This document shows positions 42,641 to 53,573 of a stretch of DNA of 64,000 nt, piece by piece (the stretch's first letter is position 1; every line of letters starts with the position of its first letter). Position numbers and translations under genes: made by a program. The DNA lies in assembly GCA_910589415.1 (NCBI GenBank), contig OU342633.1, positions 9,152,858-9,216,857 on the forward strand, written 5' to 3'. Under the pieces are notes generated by a model. It made no database searches and was not told the origin of the DNA. It was given only the letters and a program-made list of their open reading frames with translations. The stretch comes from Malachius bipustulatus. Taxonomy: Eukaryota > Arthropoda > Insecta > Coleoptera > Melyridae.

Positions 42641-44153
42641 TCGGTATGTATGTACATTGAAATTATTTCATTACGAAATGAAGATGGTACAGACGAAAAA
42701 TTCCTAGTCGCAGTCAAAACGACATTTATGTTTCTTTAGACACTGTTTCGTCCTTGTCGAATAATTTGATTCGTATTCTCGAAGACACGATCGTTTCCTA
42801 CCCCTTCCTATCCTTTTACAGATCGGGAAGAAGGAAAAGGACACCTGACCGGAGAGACCACACAAGAGTCGAGTTTCAACATCGAGACGGAGCAGAGCTC
42901 GACCAAGAGTGCCGTTCGTGCCAGATTCGTTGATGCTGGTGATACCTAGTTCTTTTAATCGAAAAGAAGCGGTATAAAAATTAGTAGAACAATCGTACCT
43001 ACATAGTGAAGTACAGTGAAGCAGTAATAATAGTTAACATCTCGCAATTAAAACAAGTGCCCCTTCTCGTCGGACAAGACACAAGTACAAGGTCAGTAAT
43101 CTGATAACTATTAATTGATAAAGTTGTGTTCCTGTCAATCATTGGCAATTAGCCTGGTCCTTCGTCCCCCCCCCTAAAGTTAATTTACCCTTCGACAGGA
43201 TCATACGTCGTCGTTAACAGACACAAACTTATTAGGTAGGTATCGTGATTTATGTATTATTTAACAAAACAATACTATAACTTGCTTTATCCTATCGTAA
43301 TAAAACCAATGTTTATTATTATTTTTAACTTTTTGTGTCAAATTCCTTTCTACAAAGGAAAAAACTTGCCCAATAAGTGGTCCATTATTTCACACGAGTG
43401 GGAGATTATTGTCGTCTAGGCGCTAGCCGAGTGCGGCAATCCTACGAGTGTGAAAAGACACTTCACACACACTTAATGTACACGATTTTTCCAACGACCG
43501 CATATTAACGCTCAATAAAAAAATTTAAATACACAATCGTCTAGAGAGACCAGCTTGTTTTGAACTTAAAACAGGTGGATTTTATTTTATTTTTGATCCA
43601 ACCAAAATATGACCAGGTCCAGCCAGTTTACATAGATATGTAAATAAAATGACTGGTCAGATTCTGGTCCAGTCGGACATTTGCCTTAAGAAAAGTATTA
43701 TGTACATCTTTTTAGTTCCAAACAGCCGGGTACCCCTAAACGCTTATTCCGTAACGTTTCGAATAAGGAAACATAATATACGTACTTGTTAAGATTCAAC
43801 TTTGGAAATTATGCAGAATCTTATTTTTAATAGCATAGGTGCTTCAGCTTCACTGCAAATGTCATTTTATTACTGGAAAAAGGCCGTTGCTATTTTCCTG
43901 TTCGTTTTGAAGTCAATTCGGTCACTAAATCCACGAACTTTTCCACATTATACATTTTCATAGACATGCTGTAGTGATTATAAAACTGAAAAGTTTATTG
44001 TTTTCACAGGGAGATGATTATAAATTGATCTGAACCTGATGGGTGAGGTCATTTATCATTATTATGAAAAAAACGCCATGGATTTAGTAGGAGAAGTCCA
44101 CGACTGTCGTGGATACGGCAACGCCCTAGAAAAATTCTATTCTTAAGGCCCCT
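42641..44153. other. Unassigned stretch, with a hairpin module
   Basis: 42780-43010 is GC-richer and non-repetitive (ACCGGAGAGACCACACAAG, CGTTCGTGCCAGATTCGTTG) and could be an LTR, leader or host exon. I cannot decide. At 43380-43460 CACACGAGTGGGAG and CCTACGAGTGTG flank GGCGCTAGCCGAGTGCGG, a hairpin-type repeat related to that at 26525. Nothing else is recognised. Confidence 0.4.
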
Positions 44154-44155
44154 TC

Positions 44156-44654
44156 ACATTCGACGTAAACGTAAGCGATAACGTAACCACAAGATTCAGT
44201 GCTATGTTACCTTATGACTGGTGCTACATAAGAAAAAACTTATGTTTACGGTTACGTCACGTACTGGGGCCGACGCAATCCTTTTACGTAAAGTTGAAAT
44301 ATTTCAATATTATGGTTACGTTTACGGAAAATAAATTGATATCTCCCAACTGCGCATACTCCTTCGATTCTATAACCTAAATTCTTAATTGCGTTGTAAT
44401 TGCGGTGTTAGAAGTTTTTGGGAAAGATGTAGGTTGACAAAAAAGTAATCGTCTAACTTCGTTATTGGTTAATATGTTAATCATTACAATTATTTATGTT
44501 TTGTTGTTTTCTATTTGTTTCTTTTTTTTTTCAAAAATATGGCCTTCTGCTTGGTAATGTCAAATTAACGTTTATGTTCAATGTGGACAGGGAGGTTAAT
44601 ATTACGTCTTTCGTTGCGCTTGCGTTTACGTTTACGTCGAATGTGAAGAGGCCT
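44156..44654. mobile_element. 499-bp MITE with about 40-bp TIRs
   Basis: AGGCCCCTTCACATTCGACG at 44156 is inverted at 44631-44654 (CGTCGAATGTGAAGAGGCCT), and the similarity continues through ACGTAAACGTAAGCG. TA flanks both ends. The interior has no protein and several ACGTAA-type repeats. TIR identity is high, with about one mismatch in 30. Confidence 0.88.
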
Positions 44655-45630
44655 TAGAGATCAATATCTCGAGAAAACGAGTTTTTCTGAGCTTATGCCC
44701 GTGAAGACTTCTGATGTACTCATCAAGTACTACTAATTCCCAAAATTACAACAAATGTAACCGGGAGCCAATTTATATGAGGAGTCTTTTAATTTTAAGA
44801 AGAAAATATTGCGCTAGCAGCAGCAGCTTGCATTTTTGTAAGCAAAAATCGAAGAAAAATTGAAACATTAATTTTGAATGCGTACTGATTTTTTTCAACT
44901 TCAAAACTTTTATCTTCCTCTGAAAAACTGGCCATGCATTTTTTTCTGCTTTGTATTTCTGCATTTTTGTATTTTGAATCTTTTGCGTTCCAAAGACTCC
45001 TGAAAGTGTCTATATGTTTCAATAAATAAAAATGTTTCAATGAATAATATTATTAACTTATTAATCATAAGTCCACTTTTATCCCGACCCCTGTTTCCTG
45101 AACACTGTCACTGCCTGTCTCCACTGCTGAAACAAAAAGTTCCAATTACAGTTTTTTGCGTGTGTTCCTCCTTTTCCTTTGATGTTACCGCTTCAAACGT
45201 AAACAAGTCGCAACCTGCAACAAAAAAGCAACTTCTACTAGAAGCATCAAGGAGCATTGAGCAACTCACTGGTACATTTGTAAACTTTTTTAGAAATATG
45301 GAACAGAAACATAATGTTTGTCTTTATAGTTATGGAGATTCCTTATTAGAACATCAAAATTCAGCCACCTTGTAATTAAGTAGTACACTACCTAATGCAC
45401 TTTACTCCGCCCCAAATAATGTAATTTAAATCGAAATTTTTTATCTTTTACAAAAGTCGTTTCACCCATCTGGGGAGGGACTAGGCTTTTTCTATGTGTA
45501 GAGTGAGAGGAAAAGATAAAATACATTCAATTTCAACAATAACACAATAATGATGATACCGCCAATAAATCATCATCACTCAAATACCTCTTGATGCGTG
45601 AAATAAGAAGAACGTGGCCCTTGTTACCTA
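44655..45630. other. No recognised gene
   Basis: ATATCTCGAGAAAACG at 44664 is a copy of the recurring motif. The open frame 45040-45375 (111 codons) has no recognised domain. The rest is AT-rich. Confidence 0.4.
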
Positions 45631-46488
45631 TACAGGGTGATTCTTTTAAAGCGCCCATTAGAAAAAGTTCGACTTCTAGTTGATCTAGGAATCTGAAATT
45701 TGGAATTTAGGCAACATACATAATAACGAGTCGAAATGAAATATTACCAAGATGGCGGCACATTTAAAAATGGGGAAAGGAAGTGACATCTTTGTTTTTT
45801 TTTAATTGGACACACCATATATTATTGCATTTTCAGATTGTCTGAGAAAATGTGATAACAATGGTACTTATAGTTGCAGTTTAGATTGAGTAGGCTATGA
45901 GTTATAAACAAGTGAAAATCACGATTTTCCAACTTTAAAGCCATTTCCAACAAAAATGGCTCAAGATATCTGAAAACGGTTTACATGTCCCCATTTTAAC
46001 TTTTAAAGAGGTATCCTGTTATGGAGTTGAAATTTTTATACAGGGTGGTGAAAATTATCAGATTTTTGTTCACCCTGTATAAAAATTTCAACTGTGCAGT
46101 AGGATACTAGAAGAAAAGTTAAGATAGGGACATGTAAACCGTTTTCAGATATCTTGAGCCGTTTTTGTTGGAAATGGCTTTAAAGTTGGAAAATCGTGAT
46201 TTTCACTTGTTTATAACTCATAGCCTAATCAATTTAAACTGCAACTATAAGTACCATTGCTATCACATTTTCTAAGACAATCTGAAAATGCAATAATATA
46301 TGGGGTGTCCAACCTAAAAAAACAAAGATGGCACTTCCTTTCCCCATTTTTAAATGTGCCGCCATCTTGGTAATATTTCATTTCGACTCATTATTATGTA
46401 TGTTGCCAAAATTCCAAATTTCAGATTCCTAGATCAACTAGAAGTCGAACTTTTTCTAATGGGCGCTTTAAAACAATCACCCTGTATA
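45631..46488. mobile_element. 858-bp near-perfect palindrome with ACAGGGTGATT ends
   Basis: Both arms (about 410 bp each) match closely: TACAGGGTGATTCTTTTAAA against TTTAAAACAATCACCCTGTA, AAGATGGCGGCACATTTAAA both ways, and AGATTGTCTGAGAAAATGTG against CACATTTTCTAAGACAATCT. The centre (46040-46078) is itself TACAGGGTG...CACCCTGTA around a short loop, so termini are repeated at the centre. TA may be the target. No protein. It is the best-preserved member of its family in the window. Confidence 0.95.
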
Positions 46489-48049
46489 ATACGAAGATAA
46501 TAAATATCAACAAACAATGAATTTCAGCGGGCAAGCAAATGATATGCTCATTTGTAACGCAATACCGATCATTATTATGGGGGGTTAATGGTTAATCTAG
46601 CGTGCAAGAGTACGTCAGAGGACATGCAGAACAGAATAACGACATATGGCCCAAGGATGAAGCGGTAACTGGTATGATTAGCCCAAGGGGTTGCATGCCA
46701 GACGGGACTACATTTATGGTTAAATAGGTAGAATTGTATTCATTGGGGTTAACAGTCAATAATCTTATGTGGTAGGTAAACTATCCGTTATAAAATCGAC
46801 AAAGGGAACAGTGTTTTGACCCAAGTGGTAAAATAGCAAACGACGAAATAATTCGAATGTTATTAATTCGAATATTATAAAAAACAAATTCCTACGTTGA
46901 AAGAATTTCAGGGAACAAAAAAAAAACTAATACAAACTAAAAATGAAAAATCTGATAATTTTCGTCATCTTGTACGTATATTAAATTATATTTGAATTTG
47001 CGTTATTTGTGAAAATTGCGATTTTTACTTATTTATAACTCACAAAACTTATCCAGGGTGTTCCATCGTATAGAATTCTAGCTAAAAGTACACTTCATAA
47101 ATAAATTAGAATTTTTTTTCGCGGCATAATCATGGCATGACTAATTTAAAATTAGCTCAGAAAATGAGATCGGTTAGATGAGTTAGGTTGAGTAAAAAAA
47201 ATTTCGTCACCTGCTGCTTCATCATAAAAAAGCTAAAAAAATTTATTATTTTTTGTTTTGACCACCATTTGTTTATTTTTGAAAAAAAATCAATCAATCG
47301 ATAGGCGACCAATCTAAGAAATATAGGTTTTTTCTGCGCGATGTGGGGTAAAAACTGTGGAAGTAACGTTCGATCCCGTGTGTTCTAGGTTTCTCCTCCC
47401 TCCTTTCTTGCTTAACACACGGATCAGCACAAAAAGTGGCCGAAACCCTAGAAATCATGAATTTACAAGTGTGAATTTTTTCGCCCCTGCTAAACTTCTT
47501 ACCTCCCCCTGAATCATGTCTTCAACTCCCGTTTTGGCAAAAAAACAAAAACGGCGATATCTCGGTGAGTAATGGACGGATTCGAGATTGTGCCACAATC
47601 GATGAGGAAAACTTAGTACATTCAAAAGAGGCATACAATGAACCAATCCCAGCTGTACATTTCTTTTCCCGATTTAAAAACAAATCAACACTCCGGCCGC
47701 CTGGGCTAACGGTTTTTACAGGGTGCATCTTTAATATTGCGAAAAATTTAAAAGCAGATTCTTTGGTCAAAAATAAACAAAAAATGCACTGTTCTCGAGG
47801 TACTGGGTGACAAAAGATTATATTTTCCAAGAAACATTAAAACATCGATGTCTTTGTCTTCACCATACAATTGGGGAAAATGTGTCGTTCAGAAAACGTA
47901 TTGTTTTTTTATGTTTTCCATTTTTTGAAAATATCTCGAGAACCTTTGTAAAATACAGAACTCAGGTATTGTACACATCATTGATTTTGACTACTTTTTT
48001 AATGCTAACTGTTTTTTTTGTTTCATAGGCCAGTGGTGGAGATTTTTAA
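46489..48049. other. Unassigned, with repeat fragments
   Basis: 46940-47046 repeats part of the preceding palindrome arm (TCTGATAATTTTCGTCATCTTG, GTGAAAATTGCGATTTTTAC). CCAGGGTGTTCC at 47053 is a decayed terminus. ATATCTCGGTGAG at 47557 and ATATCTCGAGAACC at 47931 are motif copies. 46500-46740 is non-repetitive and might be host DNA. Confidence 0.45.
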
Positions 48050-48278
48050 GGTATGCTTCCACCAAAGGAACATTGAGGAACTTTTATGTAGCCACAAGTT
48101 TCGTCTTGCTGATTTTCCTTTGAAGTTTACCGCTCGAAATGGAAACCGGCGACAAGAAGGAACAATCTGAAATTGGAACAGAAACCGAGTGGAACATTCA
48201 GAAAATTTGTAGAATATTTTCGAAAAAAGGAAACAGAAACATAAAAGTTCCTCAATGTTCCTTTGGTGGAAGCATACC
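48050..48278. mobile_element. 229-bp MITE with 38-bp perfect TIRs
   Basis: GGTATGCTTCCACCAAAGGA at 48050 and its continuation CATTGAGGAACTTTTATG are exactly inverted at 48240-48278. The interior is AT-balanced and without coding. Flanks TAA and TAT do not give a clean duplication. The perfect TIRs imply recent activity. Confidence 0.92.
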
Positions 48279-48429
48279 TATAGGTTGCATGGGATATTTT
48301 GGCCTCTAATATCTACGGTACTTGGCAAATTGACGTTTTAACCCTTTCACTCCTGTAGGGACAACAGTTGAAAATCCTTTCAAAAATGCATACCGCTGGG
48401 ACGTTTTAGTGTTTTATAGACAGGCAGTG

Positions 48430-49521
48430 CCCCTAACCTAGTTGTCGTGTCGTGACTAAAGGTCTGTACTAGGGGTAACGGCGCCAGAGACGTCCGACTG
48501 TGGAATCTCTGATATACCGTATCATCTGTTGTCGTGGTCACGTTCCGCGCACAGAGAGATGCGGGGGGTCTGGGCTTAATCGCCGGAACCAAGAGGAGAA
48601 AACCTCACTAAAAAACCTAAATCCTAAGGCGGGGGTCCAGGCTGATGGGATGCGTGACTGGATAGAAGACCAGCCCTACTGGATTCAACCTTGGGGCACC
48701 AGGGGGCACCCCACTGTATCAATCCCCTCACCTTTGCATGCGGGGCTCTGCATAGGTGGAACATCCTTCCCTAGCTACTGGTGGGATCAACCATGGTAAG
48801 AAACAAAAAAAAAACAAGAAATCGCGGGACATCACCGCAAAACAGACTGCTGACCGAGCGAGGTTTGTCACCCATCAAGACAGTCGGCAATCTAAACAAT
48901 CCTTGTGCTCGAAACCACCTCGAACGCAAGAAGAATGCCCACTCATTGGCAAGAAAAGGAGCATCGACACCCTTCATAGGACCAGATAGTGTGGCTTCGA
49001 AGATACTTTCTTCAAGCAGAGCTCCAAAAGGAAGAAGAAAACTGAGAGAAACCCATTGGAGGAACCTCTCGGGGTTGAGACAAGCCAAAGAACTTCTCGG
49101 GAATTTTAACCGAGAGAGGTCGAAGATACCTCTTCAACCTCAGCAAGAAACATCTCAGAACACTGACGGGATTCCTAACGAGACATTGCAAGCTCAAGGA
49201 ACACCTGAGGAAGTTAGGCATAGAAGAAAATGGCGTCTGCAGATTCTGCGGGAAAGGAGACGTAACACCACGTCACCTGCTGCTCAACTGCGATGCTATA
49301 GAACTCAAAAGAAGTAATGTTCTTGGCCACCACCAGCTAGAGGCAGGGAACATACCCGACCTTGATCCTCTCAAAATCCTAAAGTTTCTCAAGGAAACGG
49401 ACTTGGAGAGGGTGCTTCACTAAAGGGATTCCACACCAGGCGAAACACAGTAGAGGGGATACAATAGATCTTTTAGGTCGCAGTAACTTAATCACCCTCA
49501 AAAATACAAATACAATACAAA
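48430..49521 (+). mobile_element. Internally deleted non-LTR element with 14-bp TSD
   Basis: ATAGACAGGCAGTG stands at 48416-48429 and again at 49522-49535. The 3' part (about 49030-49430) codes LFNLSKKHLRTLTGFL, a zinc motif CRFCGKGDVTPRHLLLNC and a final LDPLKILKFLKETDLERV end, the C-terminus of an RNase H-bearing non-LTR element. The first 500 bp hold no RT and may be a 5' leader. The tail is AATACAAATACAATAC. It is therefore probably a non-autonomous derivative rather than a simple 5' truncation. Confidence 0.85.
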
Positions 49522-50753
49522 ATAGACAGGCAGTGATATTTAAACTTGTGGCAACGCTGTAGCTTCATTCAGTTTGTAATAAACAACCGATGAGCAGACA
49601 CGTGTCAGCTGAGGTGCCAATAAAATATCTCGGTTTTGTGAACTTTCGAAGTAATTCTAATTTATTATTAACTATAAAGTTGTCTAATACTTTGAACATT
49701 GAACATTGAAATAGGGTAGTTGAATTTATCAAATATTCCATAGTATATGGTGTATTCTAATATTCTAATTGAGAATGGTTTCTGGGACGCAAATGTCCCA
49801 GTCAGTGTTTTATAAAATGTCATATAAATGTCCCAATAGGTACTTATGGTGTTCAATATTAGTTTTTCTTTTTTTCAGTATGGCCAAAAGAAAAAACCTC
49901 TGACTGCGCAAGAGCTCGAAAAGGAGACTGAGAACCTTGAGCTTTACAATTTTGAAGATTCTGAAGATGAATCATCAATAGATTTATTTTATAGTGACGA
50001 CAGCATTCAAGATGAAAATTATTATCGTCCGTCATCTACTGCTAGTGATAACGAAACTAATTCAAGTTCCGGATCCGAATCTGGTGTTAACACTTCACTT
50101 TCAAGCAATGTTTTATGATGACATAATTCTTCAGGTGATGACGACTCAGACACAAATTCAGATGCTCATCAGAATGATAACGTGATCTGGTCCCCAGCAG
50201 ACATAGGTACATTTATTCCTAGAACATCTATCCCTCTTAATTCTCCTGCTATTATCCTGGCCAAGCTTAATCGAGGAAGTAGTGAATTGAATTGTTTCTT
50301 CAGTGTTTTTCCAAAAAGTGTATTTCTCTACATACGGCTCATTGTACAAATCAGCGCCTGGATATACTTGAAAATACCCGTTCCAAAAAAAAACGGCGAG
50401 TTGAAAGGACTTCTGCGAAAGAATTGATGGCTGTTACTGGAGTTACTCTTATAATGCATTATAATCGAGTTCCAACGTTTGCTATGTATTGGTCAACTAA
50501 TCAATCTTTAGGCAATGAAGCAATCAAAAGCGCCACATCCCGCCACAGATGCCAGTTACTTTTGTAAAAATTATATTTCAACGAGCCTCAGAAACCGGAT
50601 AACTCTTCAAAATTATATTATATAGACGAAGTAGTTTCCTGTCTAAAAAAAACATTTCAAAATTGCAGATCGGATAGCGTATATATCAGTCAATTGTCGA
50701 ATCAATGGCAAAATTCAAAGGTAGGAGTAGCTTGAAACAATATATGCCCCTTA

Positions 50754-51326
50754 GGGTAAAAACATAGTAGAACGACGAGGCTAGAGGCACAGCGACGAGG
50801 TAAGCGACGCGGCTTTTATTTCATCGTGTATGGTAATGAAGCCAAACATAGTGAAGAGGTTGACGCAGTACTAAGCGACGAGACAAGCGAGGTGATGCGC
50901 GTCGAGATAAAAATTGGATTTATTATCGCGTTGATACTGGACGGTTCTATCTGCATTCTTTTTAAGTTTTGGCAATTTCTATTCTCAAATATTCAAAAAA
51001 TCGGTCTGGGTGCTGCTTGAGCTCAGAAAATAATATATGGTACTGTCCAAACCGTTTGCATACTTTATTAATAGGATGTACAGAATAAGTTTTGTCCAAA
51101 CCTCCCATTGCAATAATAATAAGCCCGCGAAGCGCTGCATTATCGAATAAAATTTCATCTTCACTATCGGAGAACATTGTTCATACTGAATTGAGTTTGG
51201 AAAGTCAAAGCAGTAAATCGCAACTTCTGTCTCTTCACTATGCGCATGTCTCCTGTCTCGTCGCTTATATCGTCGCTTACCTCGTCGCTGTGCCTCTAGC
51301 TTCGTCGTTCTACTATGTTTTTACCC
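50754..51326. mobile_element. 573-bp Harbinger-type MITE in the piggyBac gene
   Basis: GGGTAAAAACATAGTAGAAC is exactly inverted at the right end, and the TIRs continue for about 55 bp with perhaps one mismatch (GGCTAGAGG against GAAGCTAGAGG). TTA at 50751 and TAA at 51327 fit a 3-bp TWA target. Removing it rejoins the piggyBac reading. The inside codes a Harbinger N-terminal fragment, so this is a deletion derivative. Confidence 0.9.
50962..51177 (-). pseudogene. PIF/Harbinger transposase N-terminal fragment inside the MITE
   Basis: The minus-strand 71-codon frame reads MFSDSEDEILFDNAALRGLI, then YSVHPINKVCKRFGQYHILF and SELKQHPDRFFEYLRIEIAK. The HPIN...G.YH.LF.EL...FF.Y.R pattern is the N-terminal conserved block of Harbinger transposases. 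The frame runs out at the MITE body. It assigns the MITE to PIF/Harbinger independently of the TWA target. Confidence 0.8.
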
Positions 51327-51905
51327 TAAAACCCATAAAAAGAGGGGTAAAAATTTGGAGTAGGTGCGACTCATCGACTGGTTATATCCACGATGTAAAC
51401 GTTTATTGTAGAAAAGAGAATGAGCAGCAAGAAGGAAGTCTTGGAGAGTGAGTCGTTAGAAAACTGGCTTCTACTATCCCAGGGAAACAAGTAACTCTTT
51501 GTTTTGACAGGTTTTTCACATCTGTTGACCTTATGAATACCATTTGGTTATCTGTCAGTAGGAACTTGCATGAAAGTTCGCAAAAATGTTCCTAAATTTG
51601 AAGGAAAGTTTAAGAGAGAAGAATCTCAGATAGTTGGTACTCTCGCTATTAGATGGCAGGATACAAAATATTTTATAGTTCTTTCGAATTGTCATCGAAA
51701 AAGAAAAAAGGAAAATGAAAGATGGGTCAGTGGTAGAGATTGACTGCCCAAAGGCTATCAAGTTTTACAACCGACATATGGGGGGGTGTTGACTTAGCTG
51801 ATCAAATGACATCAGTGTATGATCTGAACCGAAACTCCCAAAAGTGGTGGCGAAAAGAGCATTTTCAACCGCCTATATTTTCTACAAAAGAAGGTACCTA
51901 GTCTT

Positions 51906-53573
51906 GGTCATAATTAATTGCTAACGAAAGCCGTTTTCGAGAAAAACGGAAATTTACGATGAAACACTCGCTTTGGATGTTTCATGATATCCGCAAATGG
52001 CACAAATGAAAAAACTGAATTGGTATTAAAAAGGTGGCGAATATAATAATAAAACATATCTACAAAAACTGAGTTCAGTATCTCAAAGTGTTCTTTACAT
52101 ATCTAACAAAAAACTTGAAAAATTGTATTTTTTTGACACCCTCAAACATAGTGCAAACATTATTTTTGTTAAAAATCTGTCTTTAGATTTTTTCGCAATA
52201 ATATTAAAGATATACCTGATGTTGCTGATGAAGGCTTGAAATAAGTCGAAATATAGAATTATATGCATAAAAGATCTTTAATTTCATGTTTACCTGCAGA
52301 GTAATCGTAAGCCTTGACTGGACTTTATATTGTTATCAACTGGTACGGTTAATACTAAATGTTCTCTAAAATATAAAATTTTGTACTTATCTAGTCATTT
52401 CTGGGTTTTATAGTTTCTCCTTAATTCTTCCATTATTGATATACAAATACATAGTTAATATTAAAGAGAGTTGGCTATAATATGTATTATATTATTTATC
52501 TGTAAACTTGATTAGCTTTTCCAATTAGCTCCTCATACTTACCTACCGTATTTAATTTTTATCTGTTTTCGGTTTACTAGACACACTTCCTAGCCGCGGC
52601 TGTTACGGAAGCTTTACTCGAATCCGTTATTGGATGTTGGCTAATGAGTGCGTTGATTAGCGTGCGGCAGATGGCATCGGTCTTGTCCGAGGTGCGAATC
52701 TCGGCTGGCATTGTCCTCGCTGCTTAATTACCTATTAATTAAGCCGCCGGCATCGGCATTGTGAGGCGGCGGGATCTCGCAATGTCCGCTCCCTCGGGTT
52801 GATCGGTACATACATTATGCCGTGTACCAACCAATCAACATTCAAGTCCATAGGCATTTAATTATTCGTATGCTTGTGTCGATACTAAATGGGCATGTAG
52901 AAGACGGCAGTTTGGTGTCATTATGTTTTTGTTGAGACTGCGAATTAGTTAGCAAAGATGATAATTATTAGCGGGACGATATTGAAGTTTTTCTGACAAA
53001 ATTTTTTAACTGATTACAAAATTAGTTTTTGCGAACTATTTGAATATTTACTTAGGTACTGGTAATGATTATTAAGGAGGCACGTTTTAACACGTTGACT
53101 ATCAATAATAGCTTTAAACACACAAAAAAAATTAATATTCTGTAGACATATTAGAGTATAATAGTACCTACACTATGTATCAAGGGCTGAATATTACAAC
53201 AACGAATGCGAAGGTATCGTCCTGAACAAAGCAAAGTCTAATCTTACACAAATTGAAATAGTCTTCATCCCATCAGGAAACTTAGTAATTTTTAGCGCGG
53301 ATACTCTTAAAATAATACGTGTATCTTAGCAAACTAGAACTCGCAGTGTCAGTCGTTGTCAGTGGTAGAAATTAACTACTTACTTAAATTACTTTTACAT
53401 GAAAAAATACTCAAAGATGAAAGTGTCGTGCCAAAATTTTTTCCTGAATTTGATTGTTTTTTTTTTCCTTTTTGGATAGCCCCACGGAATTTCGAACTTG
53501 ATTCGAATGTCAGCAGCTTTTTTTTTGCTTGATTGGATGTTCATGAGCCCGAAAGACTTCAAACCAATTTTCT
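51906..53573. other. Intergenic, with a GC-rich candidate regulatory stretch
   Basis: 52560-52860 is clearly GC-richer than its surroundings and non-repetitive, without coding. It contains two TAATTA-type homeodomain sites (CTTAATTACCTATTAATTAA) and a short stem AGCCGCC...GGCGGCG. The rest is AT-rich. No TE signature was recognised. Confidence 0.45.

Larger units (their letters stand above)
49880..51900 (+). pseudogene. piggyBac transposase, broken
   Basis: ATG 49880 lies right after TTTTTTTCAG, a splice-acceptor-like site. One base is missing in an A run near 49895. Then come PLTAQELEKETENLELYNF with an acidic N-terminal region, two TGA codons near 50117, NDNVIWSPADIGTFIPRTSI, KELMAVTGVTLIMHYNRVP and DEVVSCLKKTF. 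After the MITE it resumes with RGVKIWSRCDSSTGYIHDVN, LCFDRFFTSVDLMNTIW (catalytic Asp) and GGVLT-type MGGVDLADQM remnants near 51785. The C-terminal Cys-rich domain was not found. The enzyme would move the element at TTAA sites. Confidence 0.9.
48338..51905 (+). mobile_element. piggyBac-type transposon, twice invaded
   Basis: The left end is TTAA followed by CCCTTTCACTCCTG (48338-48355), as expected for piggyBac. The transposase starts at 49880 and decays near 51900. Two insertions are inside it: a non-LTR element (48430-49521) in the leader and a Harbinger-type MITE (50754-51326) in the coding region. I could not find the right TIR. Confidence 0.8.

Noticed and set aside
45040..45375. 111-codon plus-strand frame as a gene
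   Set aside because: No recognised motif, and flanked by repeat-like DNA. Length alone is not enough in this window.
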